Shown here: positions 52,403 through 62,140 of the stretch, piece by piece
Layout: the number at the start of each line of letters is the position of its first letter
Numbering within the stretch: position 1 is the first letter of the stretch
From: Haliscomenobacter sp041740695
GTDB lineage: Bacteria > Bacteroidota > Bacteroidia > Chitinophagales > Saprospiraceae
DNA: 64,000 nucleotides
Assembly: GCF_041740695.1 (NCBI RefSeq)
Contig: NZ_JBGSLK010000018.1
Location: 56,251 to 120,250 of the forward strand
Direction: 5' to 3'
Position numbers and translations under genes: made by a program
Notes under the pieces: model-generated
Seen by the model: the letters and a program-made list of their open reading frames with translations, nothing else
Told to the model about the DNA's origin: nothing
Databases searched by the model: none

Positions 52403-53287
52403 ATGGCTTCAGTAGCAGATTTGATCGGGAATACTCCTTTGGTAGAGATACGCCATGTCATCCAGAAACCTGGCATCAAGGTATACGCAAAATTGGAAGG
52501 TCAAAATCCAGGTGGCAGTGTCAAAGACCGCGCCGCCTACGGCATGATCAAAGGTGCCCTGGATCGGGGTGAGCTCAAACCCGGCATCCGACTGGTCGAA
52601 GCGACCAGTGGCAACACCGGCATCGCACTGGCCATGATTGCCCGTTTGTTTGATGTAGAGATTACCTTGATCATGCCCGACAACTCCACCGCAGAGCGGG
52701 TACAAACCATGGAAGCATTCGGTGCCGAGGTATTGTTGACTCCAGCTGAGCGCACCATCGAGTACTCCCGCGAATTGGCCGAAGAAATGGTGGCTCAAGG
52801 TGGTTACCTCATGCTCAATCAATTTGCCAACCCTGACAACTGGGGCGCGCACTACCGCAGCACTGGCCCCGAAATCTGGCGCGATACTGCGGGCAAAGTC
52901 ACCCATTTTGTCTCTTCAATGGGTACCACGGGCACCATCATGGGAACTTCGCGCTACCTGAAAGAACAAAGTGAAGCAGTACAAATAGTGGGGGTGCAAC
53001 CTACGGATGGATCGAACATCCCGGGAATCCGCCGTTGGTCTAAGGAGTTTTTGCCTGAAATCTACGAAGCCGAACGGGTGGATCGCATCATTGATGTATC
53101 TCAGGATGAAGCAATCATCATGATGCGCCGACTGGCCCAGGAGGATGCCATTTTTGGCGGAGTAAGTAGTGGAGGTGCGGTGGCTGCTGCCGCAAAATTG
53201 GCAGAGGAGTTGGACGAGGCGGTGATCGTGTGTATCATTTGTGATCGGGGGGATCGGTATTTGTCGTCCGGGGTGTTTCAAAAGTGA
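52403..53287 (+). CDS. cysM: Cysteine synthase B
   Basis: A 294-residue PLP enzyme making cysteine from O-acetylserine and sulfide (or thiosulfate). The ATG at 52403 gives PLP-binding Lys41 in NPGGSVKDRA, at the same number as in E. coli CysM. Other landmarks are EATSGNTGIALAMIA, SSMGTTGTIMG and GVSSGGAV. Features shared with CysM rather than CysK include SIPGIRRW-like NIPGIRRWS and CDRGDRYLSSGVF. The stop codon is formed within the first GTGAAAAGTG unit of the palindrome that follows. Confidence 0.95.
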   Translation: MASVADLIGNTPLVEIRHVIQKPGIKVYAKLEGQNPGGSVKDRAAYGMIKGALDRGELKPGIRLVEATSGNTGIALAMIARLFDVEITLIMPDNSTAERVQTMEAFGAEVLLTPAERTIEYSRELAEEMVAQGGYLMLNQFANPDNWGAHYRSTGPEIWRDTAGKVTHFVSSMGTTGTIMGTSRYLKEQSEAVQIVGVQPTDGSNIPGIRRWSKEFLPEIYEAERVDRIIDVSQDEAIIMMRRLAQEDAIFGGVSSGGAVAAAAKLAEELDEAVIVCIICDRGDRYLSSGVFQK

Positions 53288-53410
53288 AAAGTGAAAAGTG
53301 AAAAGTGAAAAAAATGCACTTCCCACTTCATTCCAAATTTTTATGCAAAAAATTACACAAAAAAGTTGAAAGGCTGCTGGTGTACCTGCTTTTCACTTTT
53401 CGCTTTTCAC
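53280..53410. repeat. Palindrome of AAAAGTG heptamers between cysM and sprA
   Basis: About four tandem AAAAGTG units (53280-53310) face inverted units CTTTTCACTTTTCGCTTTTCAC at 53389-53410. It lies between convergent genes and contains the cysM stop codon. Arms related to those at 10.95-11.02 kb. Confidence 0.85.
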
Positions 53411-53419
53411 TAAAAAAAA

Positions 53420-56400
53420 TTATTGCAACGCAAATCTCACTATTACCCCACCCGAAGAATCCGTTCTTGGATACCCCGCTGAGGTCTTCGGTTCACTCCG
53501 ACGATAATCCACAAAGAAGCGCAGCGACAGGCGCTGGTTCAATTTGTATTCAGCCGAAGGAGAAATGCTCAGGTTATAACTACCACGTGTTGGTTCCCGT
53601 ACCCCTTGATCGAGCAAGTGGTTGAAGGTCACGTCATCGCTGAGTGAGAAGTTGAACTGTAAATCCAGACCTCGGGGGGCAATGGCGGTGCTACCAGGCG
53701 TTGAACCCGGGGTAGTACTTGGTTTCGGAGCTGGACGTTTCTTCTTTTTGGTCCCGCCGAAAAGGGAGCTGATGTCAAAATCATTGATTTTGTGGCCAAA
53801 CCCAAAGACGATCTCCTTGCGCCGCGTTTCCGCCAACTGGTTGCTCACAAAGCTCATGGCCAGGTTGCGGGTCAACTTGTAGTCGAAGTTGAAGGTCATG
53901 CCATTTTTCATGGCAGCACTCACTGCGATCAGCGGGTTGAATCCTTCCTGGATTACCAGTTCAGGTACTTCCAGACGTGGGTAAAAGTTGTTGTTCAACT
54001 CGTTGAGGAAGCCCTGATCGCGAGTGCGCAGGAAGTCCAGCCCCGTGTTGAAGGTATTGATGGTCAAAGCAGATTTGTAACCATGCGTCAAACTGAAACT
54101 CTGGAAATACTCCTTAAAGAAAGGCAAACGGCTCAAACCATTGTAGGTAAAGCGCCAGTTGACTTGTGGCAACAATTCAAACAGGTTCAAGTTGATACCC
54201 CGGGGGTCCTGACCAGTGTACGCTGCCAAAAACGCCGGAATCAATACCTCTTGCTGGGTACGCCCGTAACCAAAGGTATAGCCTTGTTGCGCCAGCGTGG
54301 TATCCACGTGCTCCCCATTGCCCAAGCGTTGGGAAATGATCACCCGGTTGTCCTCAAAAGTTTTGAAAAGGGTGCGCAAATCGGCGGTATCCCCTCTGAA
54401 CAAGGTTTTGAGCGCCGAGTATGACATGGTCAAAGTACCCACATCCTGCGGAATGGCGTGTACAAAGCGCGCATTGTTGTCCAGCAGGGTATCCTTGAAG
54501 TACTGCGAATGGTTTTGGGTATAACTACGGCTGATGTCCAGGTCGAGGCGCATGTCGCGGAAAGGTTCGATGGTGACGCGGGCATCCCAGTTTTGGGTTG
54601 ACAACTGGGTCACTTCGCGGTTTTGGAATACGCTGCTCGACATCCAGCCCTGATTCGCCGACTGGGCCAACCAGTCCTTACTTGTACCGTATTCATCCTC
54701 GCGCAATTTGCTGATGCGCGGCTGAATCCCCGCTACAAAGTCCCAACCCGGGGAATTGAACTGGTTCATCCCCAATAAGCGAGAAGCAGGCGTATAACCT
54801 GGCACTACGGTATTGTGTTGTTCGGAGTAGTTAAAACGTGCTTTGCGGAGAGACAACAGGGGCCGCAAGATCAATTTCAAAGCAGGCGACAATTCGGCGC
54901 TGGCTTTTTTCTCCTTGTCCTTGTCATCGCCCTGGCTACTCCGGCGGTTTTCCTGATTGGACCCTCCTTGACGCGACACTTGTTCAATTTTGCGTAGGAA
55001 GGGGATTTTATTGTACAACTGGTCAAAGTTGAAGTCGGCGTTGGCCTGGATGTTCTGACCGTTTTGGAGCACATTGCCCAGGGAGTCGGTGTTCAAGGCA
55101 GCTGCGGTCCAGCCGTAGTTGCCCCGGTATTGGCCTTTGATGCCTACCCACTCCATGTAGGGAATCAGCTTGGTAGGTACGGTATAGTTGAGGGTGAACT
55201 CGTGTTGATAGTTTTTGGTCCGCCCGAGGTTTTTGATGTTGCTCCAGATGCTATCCCGGCGGTAACGGTTTTGCTCCCCCAATGGCAAACCCCGTTCACG
55301 CAATTCTGCTTCATCGGGTTCATCGATCACCGCATCATTGGCTGCGTTAAAGTTGAATTTCAGCCCTTTGGTGAAATCCCATTGGAGGTTGTAGTCACGC
55401 GCCCAGAGGAATCGTTTGTTGAAGAAGGTGCTGAACTTGGGATCCAGGTCGGTAAAGCGGTATTTGGTGGTCTGGAACTGCCGATCCATCAAGGAACTAA
55501 AGGTGAAAGAGCTGGGGATCGGGTTAAAATTCAGTTCTGAAATCAGTTTGAGCGCACTGCCCTTGAGTTTTTTCAAAGGCTGAATGTACTTGGCTTGGGT
55601 ACTGAACTGGTAATTGATCCCACCATTGTATTTCTCAATCTGATCGCTTTCGATAAAGGGGTCACTGCGTTCGGTAGCCGTATAGCCATAACTTACTGAG
55701 AAGTTGGAAATATCCCAAGGCATGGGTTTGCTCTGGTTTTGGCCACTACGTTCCTTGCGCACATTGGTGAAGTTGTAACTTTTTACAGTGCTGATTTCAC
55801 GGGTAGTCCGTTCGATGGAGTCACGCACGGTGGCATTGTCCGTTTTGCGGATTTTTTCCTTCAAAATGATGTCCAAGTCGTAAGGATCGAATTCAGGCGT
55901 TTCAACATTACGAGAGTATTGGGCGTAAAAAGGCAGGCGCAAGTTCCAGTCTTGGGGCAAAAACTTGTTCAATTCAAGATTGCCTGCAATGTCGAATCCG
56001 GAATTGTCAAAACGACTGCGTTGTTGCACTTTTTGGTCGATGGCACCATAACCAATGCTGCCAAAATTACCAGCGATGGTCACGTTGCCCAAGTCGGCCA
56101 TTTGGATGTCCATCCGGGCGATCCCAGCTACCCCACCCCGCTCGTCAAGGCCAGTGAGGCGCATTTCATTGGCCCAAACTACCGCACCAGCAGTAGAGGT
56201 TTCTCCTCCTAGAGGGTTACGAATACCAATCATCACAATTTTGGCATTACCCAGGTTGGGGTTGCCTCGTACTTTGACCCAGCGGGTTACGGTTTGTTCG
56301 TTTTCCAGCGTCACCGAAATTTGTCTGACGAATTCCTGATCCAGATTGGCACCGCTGGTAGCATTTCGCTCTTCTTTAACTTCGCGCAGCAAAGCCAAGG

Positions 56401-59400
56401 GGAAGTCAAACTCATTTTCCAGTTTCCATACTTCTTCTTTATACGCCGGTGAAGTACTGGGTGTTTGAGTATCCGGCAAACGATCGATCCGTGACAGCCT
56501 CAGCGGCATTTCGTATTCGTAGTAGTTGTTTTTGAAGTCACTACCCAAACGCACAAAGATGCGCAAGCCGGAAGTGTCCCGAGGGGCAATGGTTTGGTCA
56601 AAATCTTCGGCGTGTACAAACATCTTAAACCGCTCGTATACCCGCATGTCCAAACCAATGTTTTTAAAAACCGCTCTTTCATCCCCATCACAAAGTTCTT
56701 GCAGGGTCAGAGAAAGCGACTGTTCGTTTTGCAGCGTATTGATGACCCCTCCGATGGATTGTTCCCGTTGAATGCCAATGGGCAATACATAACCAAATGG
56801 ACGTGCTTCACTGGGATCGGTGTTTTCTTCGATGTTCACCGCGTCCACTTCAAATACTGTTGGTGCGTCAATGGTACAGGGGGTGTTCACATCCGGCGAC
56901 AAATCCTGGGTGTATTTTCGCCATTGGTTGCGTACAAATTCCATGGTAGCAAAACGGAAGTTGACCTGTTTTTCAAAACCATCCATTAAGATACGCATAA
57001 AACGAATAGACCGGAAGTCGCGAATCCCACCTACTGCCCGATCGAACTGGCTCAATGGCATGCGGAAACGGTACCAGATGCGGCCATCTTTTTCAATGCG
57101 GTCGGTGACGAGTTTCACCCCACCATCGCGCAATCTGGCCGAATCGAGATTGATTTCTCCATTTTTATCGTGAAAAATCGGAATGCGGTATTGAAAGTAG
57201 GCTTCCGTTTCGTTGAGGGTATTGTCGAAGTTTAAGTCTTCCGCATCGGGGTTGTTGGTGGAAGAACTTTGGCTTTGGCGGCTGGTGTTCGTCTCTGAGT
57301 TGCCTTCAGGGTTGTTGAAGTCGCGGTAACGGGTGACTACATCAACGTTGTCTGGGAAGCTGGGGTCGTTCCAAAAGCGGAAGTTGTCACCCGAAGGGTC
57401 TTGCTCCAAACGTGCCGCAGCATTGGTGTTCACGGCGCGGATGGCGTTCAACCAGGGTGCAAATTTTGTCCGTTCACCAGCATCACTTAGACCATCCAAA
57501 CCAACGTCCTGCAAACGCCGCGAAGTGGTATCGTTGTCAAAAGCAGCAGTAACCTGCTGGGTGAGGGGTACTTTTGACCAGGAAGTCTCTCTGGTTCGAC
57601 GGTCTTTGTTGAAACTACTGGGTAGACCATTTTCAAAGAAGCGCAAACCATCTTTGAGAATGTCCTCGGAAATGTTCCCCAATTGGAAGGTCAAATAACC
57701 CTGTTTTTTATCGGCATCCGGTGAGGCACTACCACTTCCATCTTCGTTGAGGAAGGGGCTGAGCATCCAGAATTCAAGGAACTCAATGTTGGCTGTTTGA
57801 AAGTCATTGGTGGTCAGTGCCCGCATCATACCACCCCAACGAGACTTGGGATCGCGTAAAAAAGTTTCTCCACCCACAAACTCCAAACCCTTGGAAAATG
57901 CACTACCGTTGGGTTGTTCAAAGTTGTAGGGTCCCCGTTCCCGAGGGTTGAAGACGATGTCGAGGGTCTGAATATTGGGCAATTCCGTCAACTGCAATTG
58001 GCGGTTGGGGAATACTTCGTTTTGGGGAATAACCCGGGTATAGGGGTTCACGTTGTCCTGCTGACCGGTACGGATGCCAAAGTTGTCGATGCGGTACCAG
58101 CTCAATTTGGCGCGGTTGTAACCATAGGTCACATCGTCGCGGAAAAGGGCCTCCGGGCGTGCGGCGGGGTTGCCGGAGTTTTGATCAGCTGGTGCACTGG
58201 CCAGATACCAGTTGATCACCGGCTGGCGCAAATCGAAGGTATTGTTGGCTCCTTCAAAGTCGTCTACGTATACCACCCCACCTTTGTCCTTGCGGTTTTG
58301 GTTGATGGCTTTGGCGTGACCAGGGCGGATCGCGGCCAATTCCCCCGTAAAGCTGATGCTGGAAGGTGCTTTTGTCGATAGGCCGGGGATGGCATCCAGG
58401 GCTTTGGTCAACCAGGGTGCTTCCCGTTTGAAGTTGACATCGAGGCCATACACGTTGTTGTTGATGGGATCTTCCCCAATGTTTACTTTTTGGGTAAAGG
58501 GCCGCTCCCAGAGCTTCATGAGGGTTGCCCCGATGTTGAAGTTTTTGTCGATTTCGTAATCGGCACGCAAACCCATCATGCTGCGGTTTTGGAAACCAAA
58601 GAGGGTATTGTCTTCCAGGGAAACGTTGATTTGGGCACCCGAAGCCAGGATGGCGTCATTGAGGATGCGCAAACGGCCCAGGTTATAGTCGATTTCGTAG
58701 TCGCGGCCCTCAATCAATTGTTGTCCACCACCACTCACTTTGACCGAGCCTTGGGGAATGTTAAATGCACCCAAGGAAATCTCAGAGGAAACACTCGATT
58801 TATAGGTCCCTTTTATCACGTAGCGGTTTTTCTCCTGGAATTCCTGCGCCCGGAACAAAGTCGAGTCATACAATTCCTGATAGATGTACTTATTGGCAAT
58901 ATCCGTTGGGGTGTCCTTGATTTTTTTGAGCAGGGATGACCCAAAGGGTTCCAAAACTGGGAACATGATCCGTCCGGTATTGGTATTAATGGTCAGATCG
59001 GGCACAAAGTCAAAGACCCCATCGGGCTGCGGGTCGCCTTGAATGTTCAGCACATCCACGTTGAACACGCGCAAAAGCGGCACACCTTGCAGGTTGGTTT
59101 CGGGTAAAAAACGTTTTACCCCCTTCCCTGGATCTTCGTAATAAATGTCCAGGCGGAATTCTTTTTGGTCAACTTGAACGGCACCAGTAGGGTAGATGTT
59201 TTTCATCATCAGGTCCCAGGTAGCTACATCGGTGCGTTGGATGGTGCTTTTGAGCAATTTGACATACAACACGTTCAGCGAAGAGTCAGGGCGGATGTTT
59301 TCCGAGTTGTTGGACAATTCCCCAACCTTATAAGAGCGACCGTTGTAGGTATATTGGTAGGCAACCCCTACGGTTTGGTCGGGCAACACATTGATGCGCA

Positions 59401-60793
59401 AAGAGATAAAACCCAGTTCAGGGTGAACGGTATATTCCGTTGGTTTCAATTTACGCGCGGTTACTTTTTCAAAGTCGCGGGTAGGCACCATGCCGAATTG
59501 GCTTTGCAGCGTACTGATCGATTTTTCGATGGCACGGGCGTCACTCTGTCCAATTACCCGGTCGTAGAGGTTGTTGGCCCGGTTGTCAGGCAAGGGAATG
59601 CCCGTAATGTCCTTCGGTGCGCCAGGGCGAATGTCAACGGAGTTGCCATTGACCAACCATTCTTCCCGGCCTTCGCCCAAATCGGATAAGGCTACTATGT
59701 CGCGTACATTGTCTACTTCGTTGCGGTCGTTGGTTATCCATACTTCGATGTTTTCCAACTTGAACAAGGAGCGGATTTGAGGCAAGTTTTGCAGCGCAGG
59801 TTCAAATACTTCACGGTTGTAGTGTGAAAGCAGGAAGTGTCGGTTTTCGTCGTATTCGTCGGCTTTGACATCAAATTCCTGTTGTTGGCTACCGCCCTGG
59901 ATTTGGATGTTTTTGCGCTCCGATTTTTGTTGAGAAACCAAACCTGTGAGGCGCAAGTGGCCGAACTGGAGTTCGGTTTTGATCCCGAAAAGACTTTGAG
60001 CACCTTGGATCAAAGTACCACGCAGGGGCATGCTGACGTTACCTGCTTCGATTTTTTTCAGGATATCATCTTCCCCAAATTTTTGACTGTCGTAGTTCAA
60101 CTTGATGACCTGATCAAAGTCAAAAGCTGCACCCGTATTGTAATTGGTATTGAGGTTGAGTTTTTCCCCGATTTTACCCTGCACGTTCATTTGAATGTTC
60201 ATGTCAAAATCGAACAGGAACTGATCGCGTTGGCGCAGGTTCAGAATGGGGTTTTCAAGGCGCTGGTAGTCGTAACCAAAGGTGAGGTCCACGTTACCTT
60301 GCGGCTTGATGTCGATCGTATTACCCCCAAACAAGCGGTCGATCAAGTCTTTTTTGATGTCGATTTTGCTAAAGGGATCCAGAGGGTTTTTATCGTCTTT
60401 TTTACCCCTGGTTTTCGACGACAGTTCGCGAAAATAAGACGTTTCGTCTTGCTTTTGGCGGTACTTTGTATATTCATCAAAGGTCATGTAAGAGGGTGGA
60501 CGGAAAAAGTCCTCCCCTACCCGTTCTTCAATGAGGTAGTTGCCCGATGTGGGGTCATATTCCACTTTTTTATCAATGGCCTTGGGGTCTTTGATGTCAA
60601 AGGGATTGGTTTTGGGCGCATTGATAAAATTGTCTTTGCGATCCTTGATCGGCACGGTGTCAGTCAAAGCGGTGGTGCTTTTCCGGTCAGGCCTAGTGCC
60701 GAATTTGAATGTCGGATGATAGGTTACGTCTACCGCGCTCAGGGTAACGGCAATTCCTAACAACAAGCTGAATGGTAAAATTGTCTTATTCAT
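53420..60793 (-). CDS. sprA: SprA (Sov), outer-membrane translocon of the type IX secretion system
   Basis: A 2457-residue protein of the usual SprA size. The ATG at 60793 (MNKTILPFSLLLGIAVTLSA) gives the signal peptide; a start 6 codons upstream is possible. SprA forms the giant 36-strand barrel through which T9SS cargo leaves the cell. Family regions visible are NTNYNTGAAFDFDQVIKLNY near residue 220, the central GGVVYVDDFEGANNTFDL, WWARNEM-like AVVWANEMRLTGLDERGG near 1530, and a C-terminal GSYNLSISPSAEYKLNQRLSLRFFVDY ending IVRFALQ. It lies downstream of ruvA on the same strand, the gene order known from other Bacteroidota. Confidence 0.97.
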   Translation of the reverse strand: MNKTILPFSLLLGIAVTLSAVDVTYHPTFKFGTRPDRKSTTALTDTVPIKDRKDNFINAPKTNPFDIKDPKAIDKKVEYDPTSGNYLIEERVGEDFFRPPSYMTFDEYTKYRQKQDETSYFRELSSKTRGKKDDKNPLDPFSKIDIKKDLIDRLFGGNTIDIKPQGNVDLTFGYDYQRLENPILNLRQRDQFLFDFDMNIQMNVQGKIGEKLNLNTNYNTGAAFDFDQVIKLNYDSQKFGEDDILKKIEAGNVSMPLRGTLIQGAQSLFGIKTELQFGHLRLTGLVSQQKSERKNIQIQGGSQQQEFDVKADEYDENRHFLLSHYNREVFEPALQNLPQIRSLFKLENIEVWITNDRNEVDNVRDIVALSDLGEGREEWLVNGNSVDIRPGAPKDITGIPLPDNRANNLYDRVIGQSDARAIEKSISTLQSQFGMVPTRDFEKVTARKLKPTEYTVHPELGFISLRINVLPDQTVGVAYQYTYNGRSYKVGELSNNSENIRPDSSLNVLYVKLLKSTIQRTDVATWDLMMKNIYPTGAVQVDQKEFRLDIYYEDPGKGVKRFLPETNLQGVPLLRVFNVDVLNIQGDPQPDGVFDFVPDLTINTNTGRIMFPVLEPFGSSLLKKIKDTPTDIANKYIYQELYDSTLFRAQEFQEKNRYVIKGTYKSSVSSEISLGAFNIPQGSVKVSGGGQQLIEGRDYEIDYNLGRLRILNDAILASGAQINVSLEDNTLFGFQNRSMMGLRADYEIDKNFNIGATLMKLWERPFTQKVNIGEDPINNNVYGLDVNFKREAPWLTKALDAIPGLSTKAPSSISFTGELAAIRPGHAKAINQNRKDKGGVVYVDDFEGANNTFDLRQPVINWYLASAPADQNSGNPAARPEALFRDDVTYGYNRAKLSWYRIDNFGIRTGQQDNVNPYTRVIPQNEVFPNRQLQLTELPNIQTLDIVFNPRERGPYNFEQPNGSAFSKGLEFVGGETFLRDPKSRWGGMMRALTTNDFQTANIEFLEFWMLSPFLNEDGSGSASPDADKKQGYLTFQLGNISEDILKDGLRFFENGLPSSFNKDRRTRETSWSKVPLTQQVTAAFDNDTTSRRLQDVGLDGLSDAGERTKFAPWLNAIRAVNTNAAARLEQDPSGDNFRFWNDPSFPDNVDVVTRYRDFNNPEGNSETNTSRQSQSSSTNNPDAEDLNFDNTLNETEAYFQYRIPIFHDKNGEINLDSARLRDGGVKLVTDRIEKDGRIWYRFRMPLSQFDRAVGGIRDFRSIRFMRILMDGFEKQVNFRFATMEFVRNQWRKYTQDLSPDVNTPCTIDAPTVFEVDAVNIEENTDPSEARPFGYVLPIGIQREQSIGGVINTLQNEQSLSLTLQELCDGDERAVFKNIGLDMRVYERFKMFVHAEDFDQTIAPRDTSGLRIFVRLGSDFKNNYYEYEMPLRLSRIDRLPDTQTPSTSPAYKEEVWKLENEFDFPLALLREVKEERNATSGANLDQEFVRQISVTLENEQTVTRWVKVRGNPNLGNAKIVMIGIRNPLGGETSTAGAVVWANEMRLTGLDERGGVAGIARMDIQMADLGNVTIAGNFGSIGYGAIDQKVQQRSRFDNSGFDIAGNLELNKFLPQDWNLRLPFYAQYSRNVETPEFDPYDLDIILKEKIRKTDNATVRDSIERTTREISTVKSYNFTNVRKERSGQNQSKPMPWDISNFSVSYGYTATERSDPFIESDQIEKYNGGINYQFSTQAKYIQPLKKLKGSALKLISELNFNPIPSSFTFSSLMDRQFQTTKYRFTDLDPKFSTFFNKRFLWARDYNLQWDFTKGLKFNFNAANDAVIDEPDEAELRERGLPLGEQNRYRRDSIWSNIKNLGRTKNYQHEFTLNYTVPTKLIPYMEWVGIKGQYRGNYGWTAAALNTDSLGNVLQNGQNIQANADFNFDQLYNKIPFLRKIEQVSRQGGSNQENRRSSQGDDKDKEKKASAELSPALKLILRPLLSLRKARFNYSEQHNTVVPGYTPASRLLGMNQFNSPGWDFVAGIQPRISKLREDEYGTSKDWLAQSANQGWMSSSVFQNREVTQLSTQNWDARVTIEPFRDMRLDLDISRSYTQNHSQYFKDTLLDNNARFVHAIPQDVGTLTMSYSALKTLFRGDTADLRTLFKTFEDNRVIISQRLGNGEHVDTTLAQQGYTFGYGRTQQEVLIPAFLAAYTGQDPRGINLNLFELLPQVNWRFTYNGLSRLPFFKEYFQSFSLTHGYKSALTINTFNTGLDFLRTRDQGFLNELNNNFYPRLEVPELVIQEGFNPLIAVSAAMKNGMTFNFDYKLTRNLAMSFVSNQLAETRRKEIVFGFGHKINDFDISSLFGGTKKKKRPAPKPSTTPGSTPGSTAIAPRGLDLQFNFSLSDDVTFNHLLDQGVREPTRGSYNLSISPSAEYKLNQRLSLRFFVDYRRSEPKTSAGYPRTDSSGGVIVRFALQ

Positions 60794-60893
60794 ATTAACA
60801 AACTGCTGCACACGGGAATGATAAGGGCTCGATCTTTCGATCCCACTTAATCGGTTTTCCGGAAAAAAAGCTTAGGTGCGTCTTTGGGAGGGT

Positions 60894-60983
60894 AATCAAC
60901 AATATTGGAGGCCTCCGGTTCTTCCCACACCTCGGCTTCACTCGGCGACCGAGAAGAATCGGAGGCCTCCAATATTGTTGATT
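60894..60983. repeat. Perfect 24-bp palindrome between ruvA and sprA
   Basis: Arms 60894-60917 and 60960-60983 are exactly complementary; each contains the self-palindrome GGAGGCCTCC. The loop continues as an imperfect stem. The right arm touches the ruvA stop codon at 60984. It probably ends ruvA transcription, leaving ~100 bp for a sprA promoter. Confidence 0.93.
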
Positions 60984-61574
60984 TTATGCAGATAGCTCTC
61001 TGAGAGCGAGCTTGATAAGCTGCTCTACATTTTGGATAGCTTGGTCTTTCAGAAGATGATTCAGGGCTTTTTGCACCGCTATCTTCTGGAAGCCCAAAGC
61101 TACCAATGCAGATAACGCCTCTTCCCGGATAGTATTGTTTTGTGAAGGAAATGTTAATGGCAAATCACCGGAATCTTTCACCAATTTGTCTTTTAAGTCC
61201 AGAATGATCCGTTTGGCCATTTTGGGGCCAATGCCTTTTACTGCACGAAAAACTTGTTCTTGTTCGCCAATGATTGCGGCGCGTAATTCTTCGGCATTGA
61301 GAGAAGATAATACGATTTGTGCGGTAGTTGGGCCTACCCCACTGACCGAAATCAGGTGGCGAAAAAGGCTGCGTTCGGTTTCATCCGCAAAACCGTATAG
61401 GGTATGGCTGTCTTCCTTGATGTGGAGGTGGGTCAGTATTTTCACCTCATCTTTTTTCTCAATTTGACTGTAGGTGTTCAAACTGATGTGCACCAGGTAG
61501 CCTACCCCATTGACATCAACAATGATGTAAGTAGGTGTTCTTTGGGTGATGTCTCCTCTTAGGTATGTTATCAT
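60984..61574 (-). CDS. ruvA: Holliday junction branch migration protein RuvA
   Basis: A 196-residue RuvA, the tetrameric DNA-junction binder that loads RuvB. The ATG at 61574 (MITYLRGDITQRTP) is the family start; the upstream frame adds 16 unlikely residues. The N-terminal OB fold (YIIVDVNGVGYLVHIS), the helix-hairpin-helix pair (LISVSGVGPTTAQIVLS and VKGIGPKMAKRIILDLKDKL) and the C-terminal domain III (EALSALVALGFQKIAVQKAL) are complete. A palindrome follows directly, then sprA. Confidence 0.97.
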   Translation of the reverse strand: MITYLRGDITQRTPTYIIVDVNGVGYLVHISLNTYSQIEKKDEVKILTHLHIKEDSHTLYGFADETERSLFRHLISVSGVGPTTAQIVLSSLNAEELRAAIIGEQEQVFRAVKGIGPKMAKRIILDLKDKLVKDSGDLPLTFPSQNNTIREEALSALVALGFQKIAVQKALNHLLKDQAIQNVEQLIKLALRELSA

Positions 61575-61676
61575 GCTGATGAATCTGCTAATGAATTGAT
61601 TTGCTGACGAAATCGGCGGCAAATTTAGTATTTTTATGGATTTTTGTACTCCCTATTATCAATCCATTCAATAAGG

Positions 61677-61707
61677 TTTGATTTCCAATTTTTTTTCCCT
61701 AATTTTG
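61677..61707 (+). promoter_or_regulatory. Promoter of the xisH-xisI pair
   Basis: TTTG (61677-61680), 19 bases, then TAATTTTG (61700-61707) is an exact match to the Bacteroidota promoter TTTG-N19-TAnnTTTG. The TTG start codon of xisH lies 17 bases further on, leaving a very short leader. Confidence 0.75.
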
Positions 61708-61723
61708 ATAACAAAAAGTTGCA

Positions 61724-62140
61724 TTGGCTAGAGATTTTTACCACGAAGCTGTAAAAGAAGCACTTATCAAAGAGGGATGGTTAATCACCCATGATCCTTT
61801 GACCCTGCTTAGTCGAGAAGAAGGTGGGCTACAAACTGATCTTGGTGCAGAGAAGATTATCACCGCAGAAAAAGGTATAACTAGGATTGCTGTAGAGGTC
61901 AAAAGTTTCACTAATCCATCCATTATTCACGATTTTTTACTCGCAACTGGCCAGTATCAAGGTTACTCGATTGTAATGCGAAAGAAGAATATCGAACGAA
62001 CAATGTATCTGGCAATGCCATTTTACATTCACGAACGTCTTGATGATTTGCAGTTTTTCAAGGATATTGTAGCGGAACTGAATTTGAAATTTATCTTATT
62101 TCATCCACAGCACAAAACAATTCAAGCATGGAAAGAGTAG
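61724..62140 (+). CDS. xisH: XisH family protein
   Basis: A 138-residue protein of the XisH family, named after the factor that helps control excision of the fdxN element in heterocystous cyanobacteria. The match is clear: MARDFYHEAVKEALIKEGW, ITHDPL, DLGAEKIITAEKG and IAVEVKSF. Asp39 with Glu58-x-Lys60 forms a PD-(D/E)XK nuclease-like signature. The start codon is TTG, supported by the family N-terminus and by the promoter upstream. It overlaps xisI by 13 bases. No fdxN element, XisF recombinase or nif gene is present, so its role here is not excision of that element. The pair is AT-rich against its neighbours. Confidence 0.92.
   Translation: MARDFYHEAVKEALIKEGWLITHDPLTLLSREEGGLQTDLGAEKIITAEKGITRIAVEVKSFTNPSIIHDFLLATGQYQGYSIVMRKKNIERTMYLAMPFYIHERLDDLQFFKDIVAELNLKFILFHPQHKTIQAWKE

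Noticed and set aside
53280..53410. Tandem AAAAGTG units as a possible CRISPR-like or VNTR array
   Set aside because: Units are 7 bp without spacers and are mirrored by an inverted set, so this is a palindrome arm, not a CRISPR array.
59837..60760. 307-codon open frame on the plus strand opposite the sprA N-terminus
   Set aside because: It lies wholly antisense to an unmistakable sprA and its translation is low-complexity, Val/Phe-rich shadow sequence without a signal or motif.
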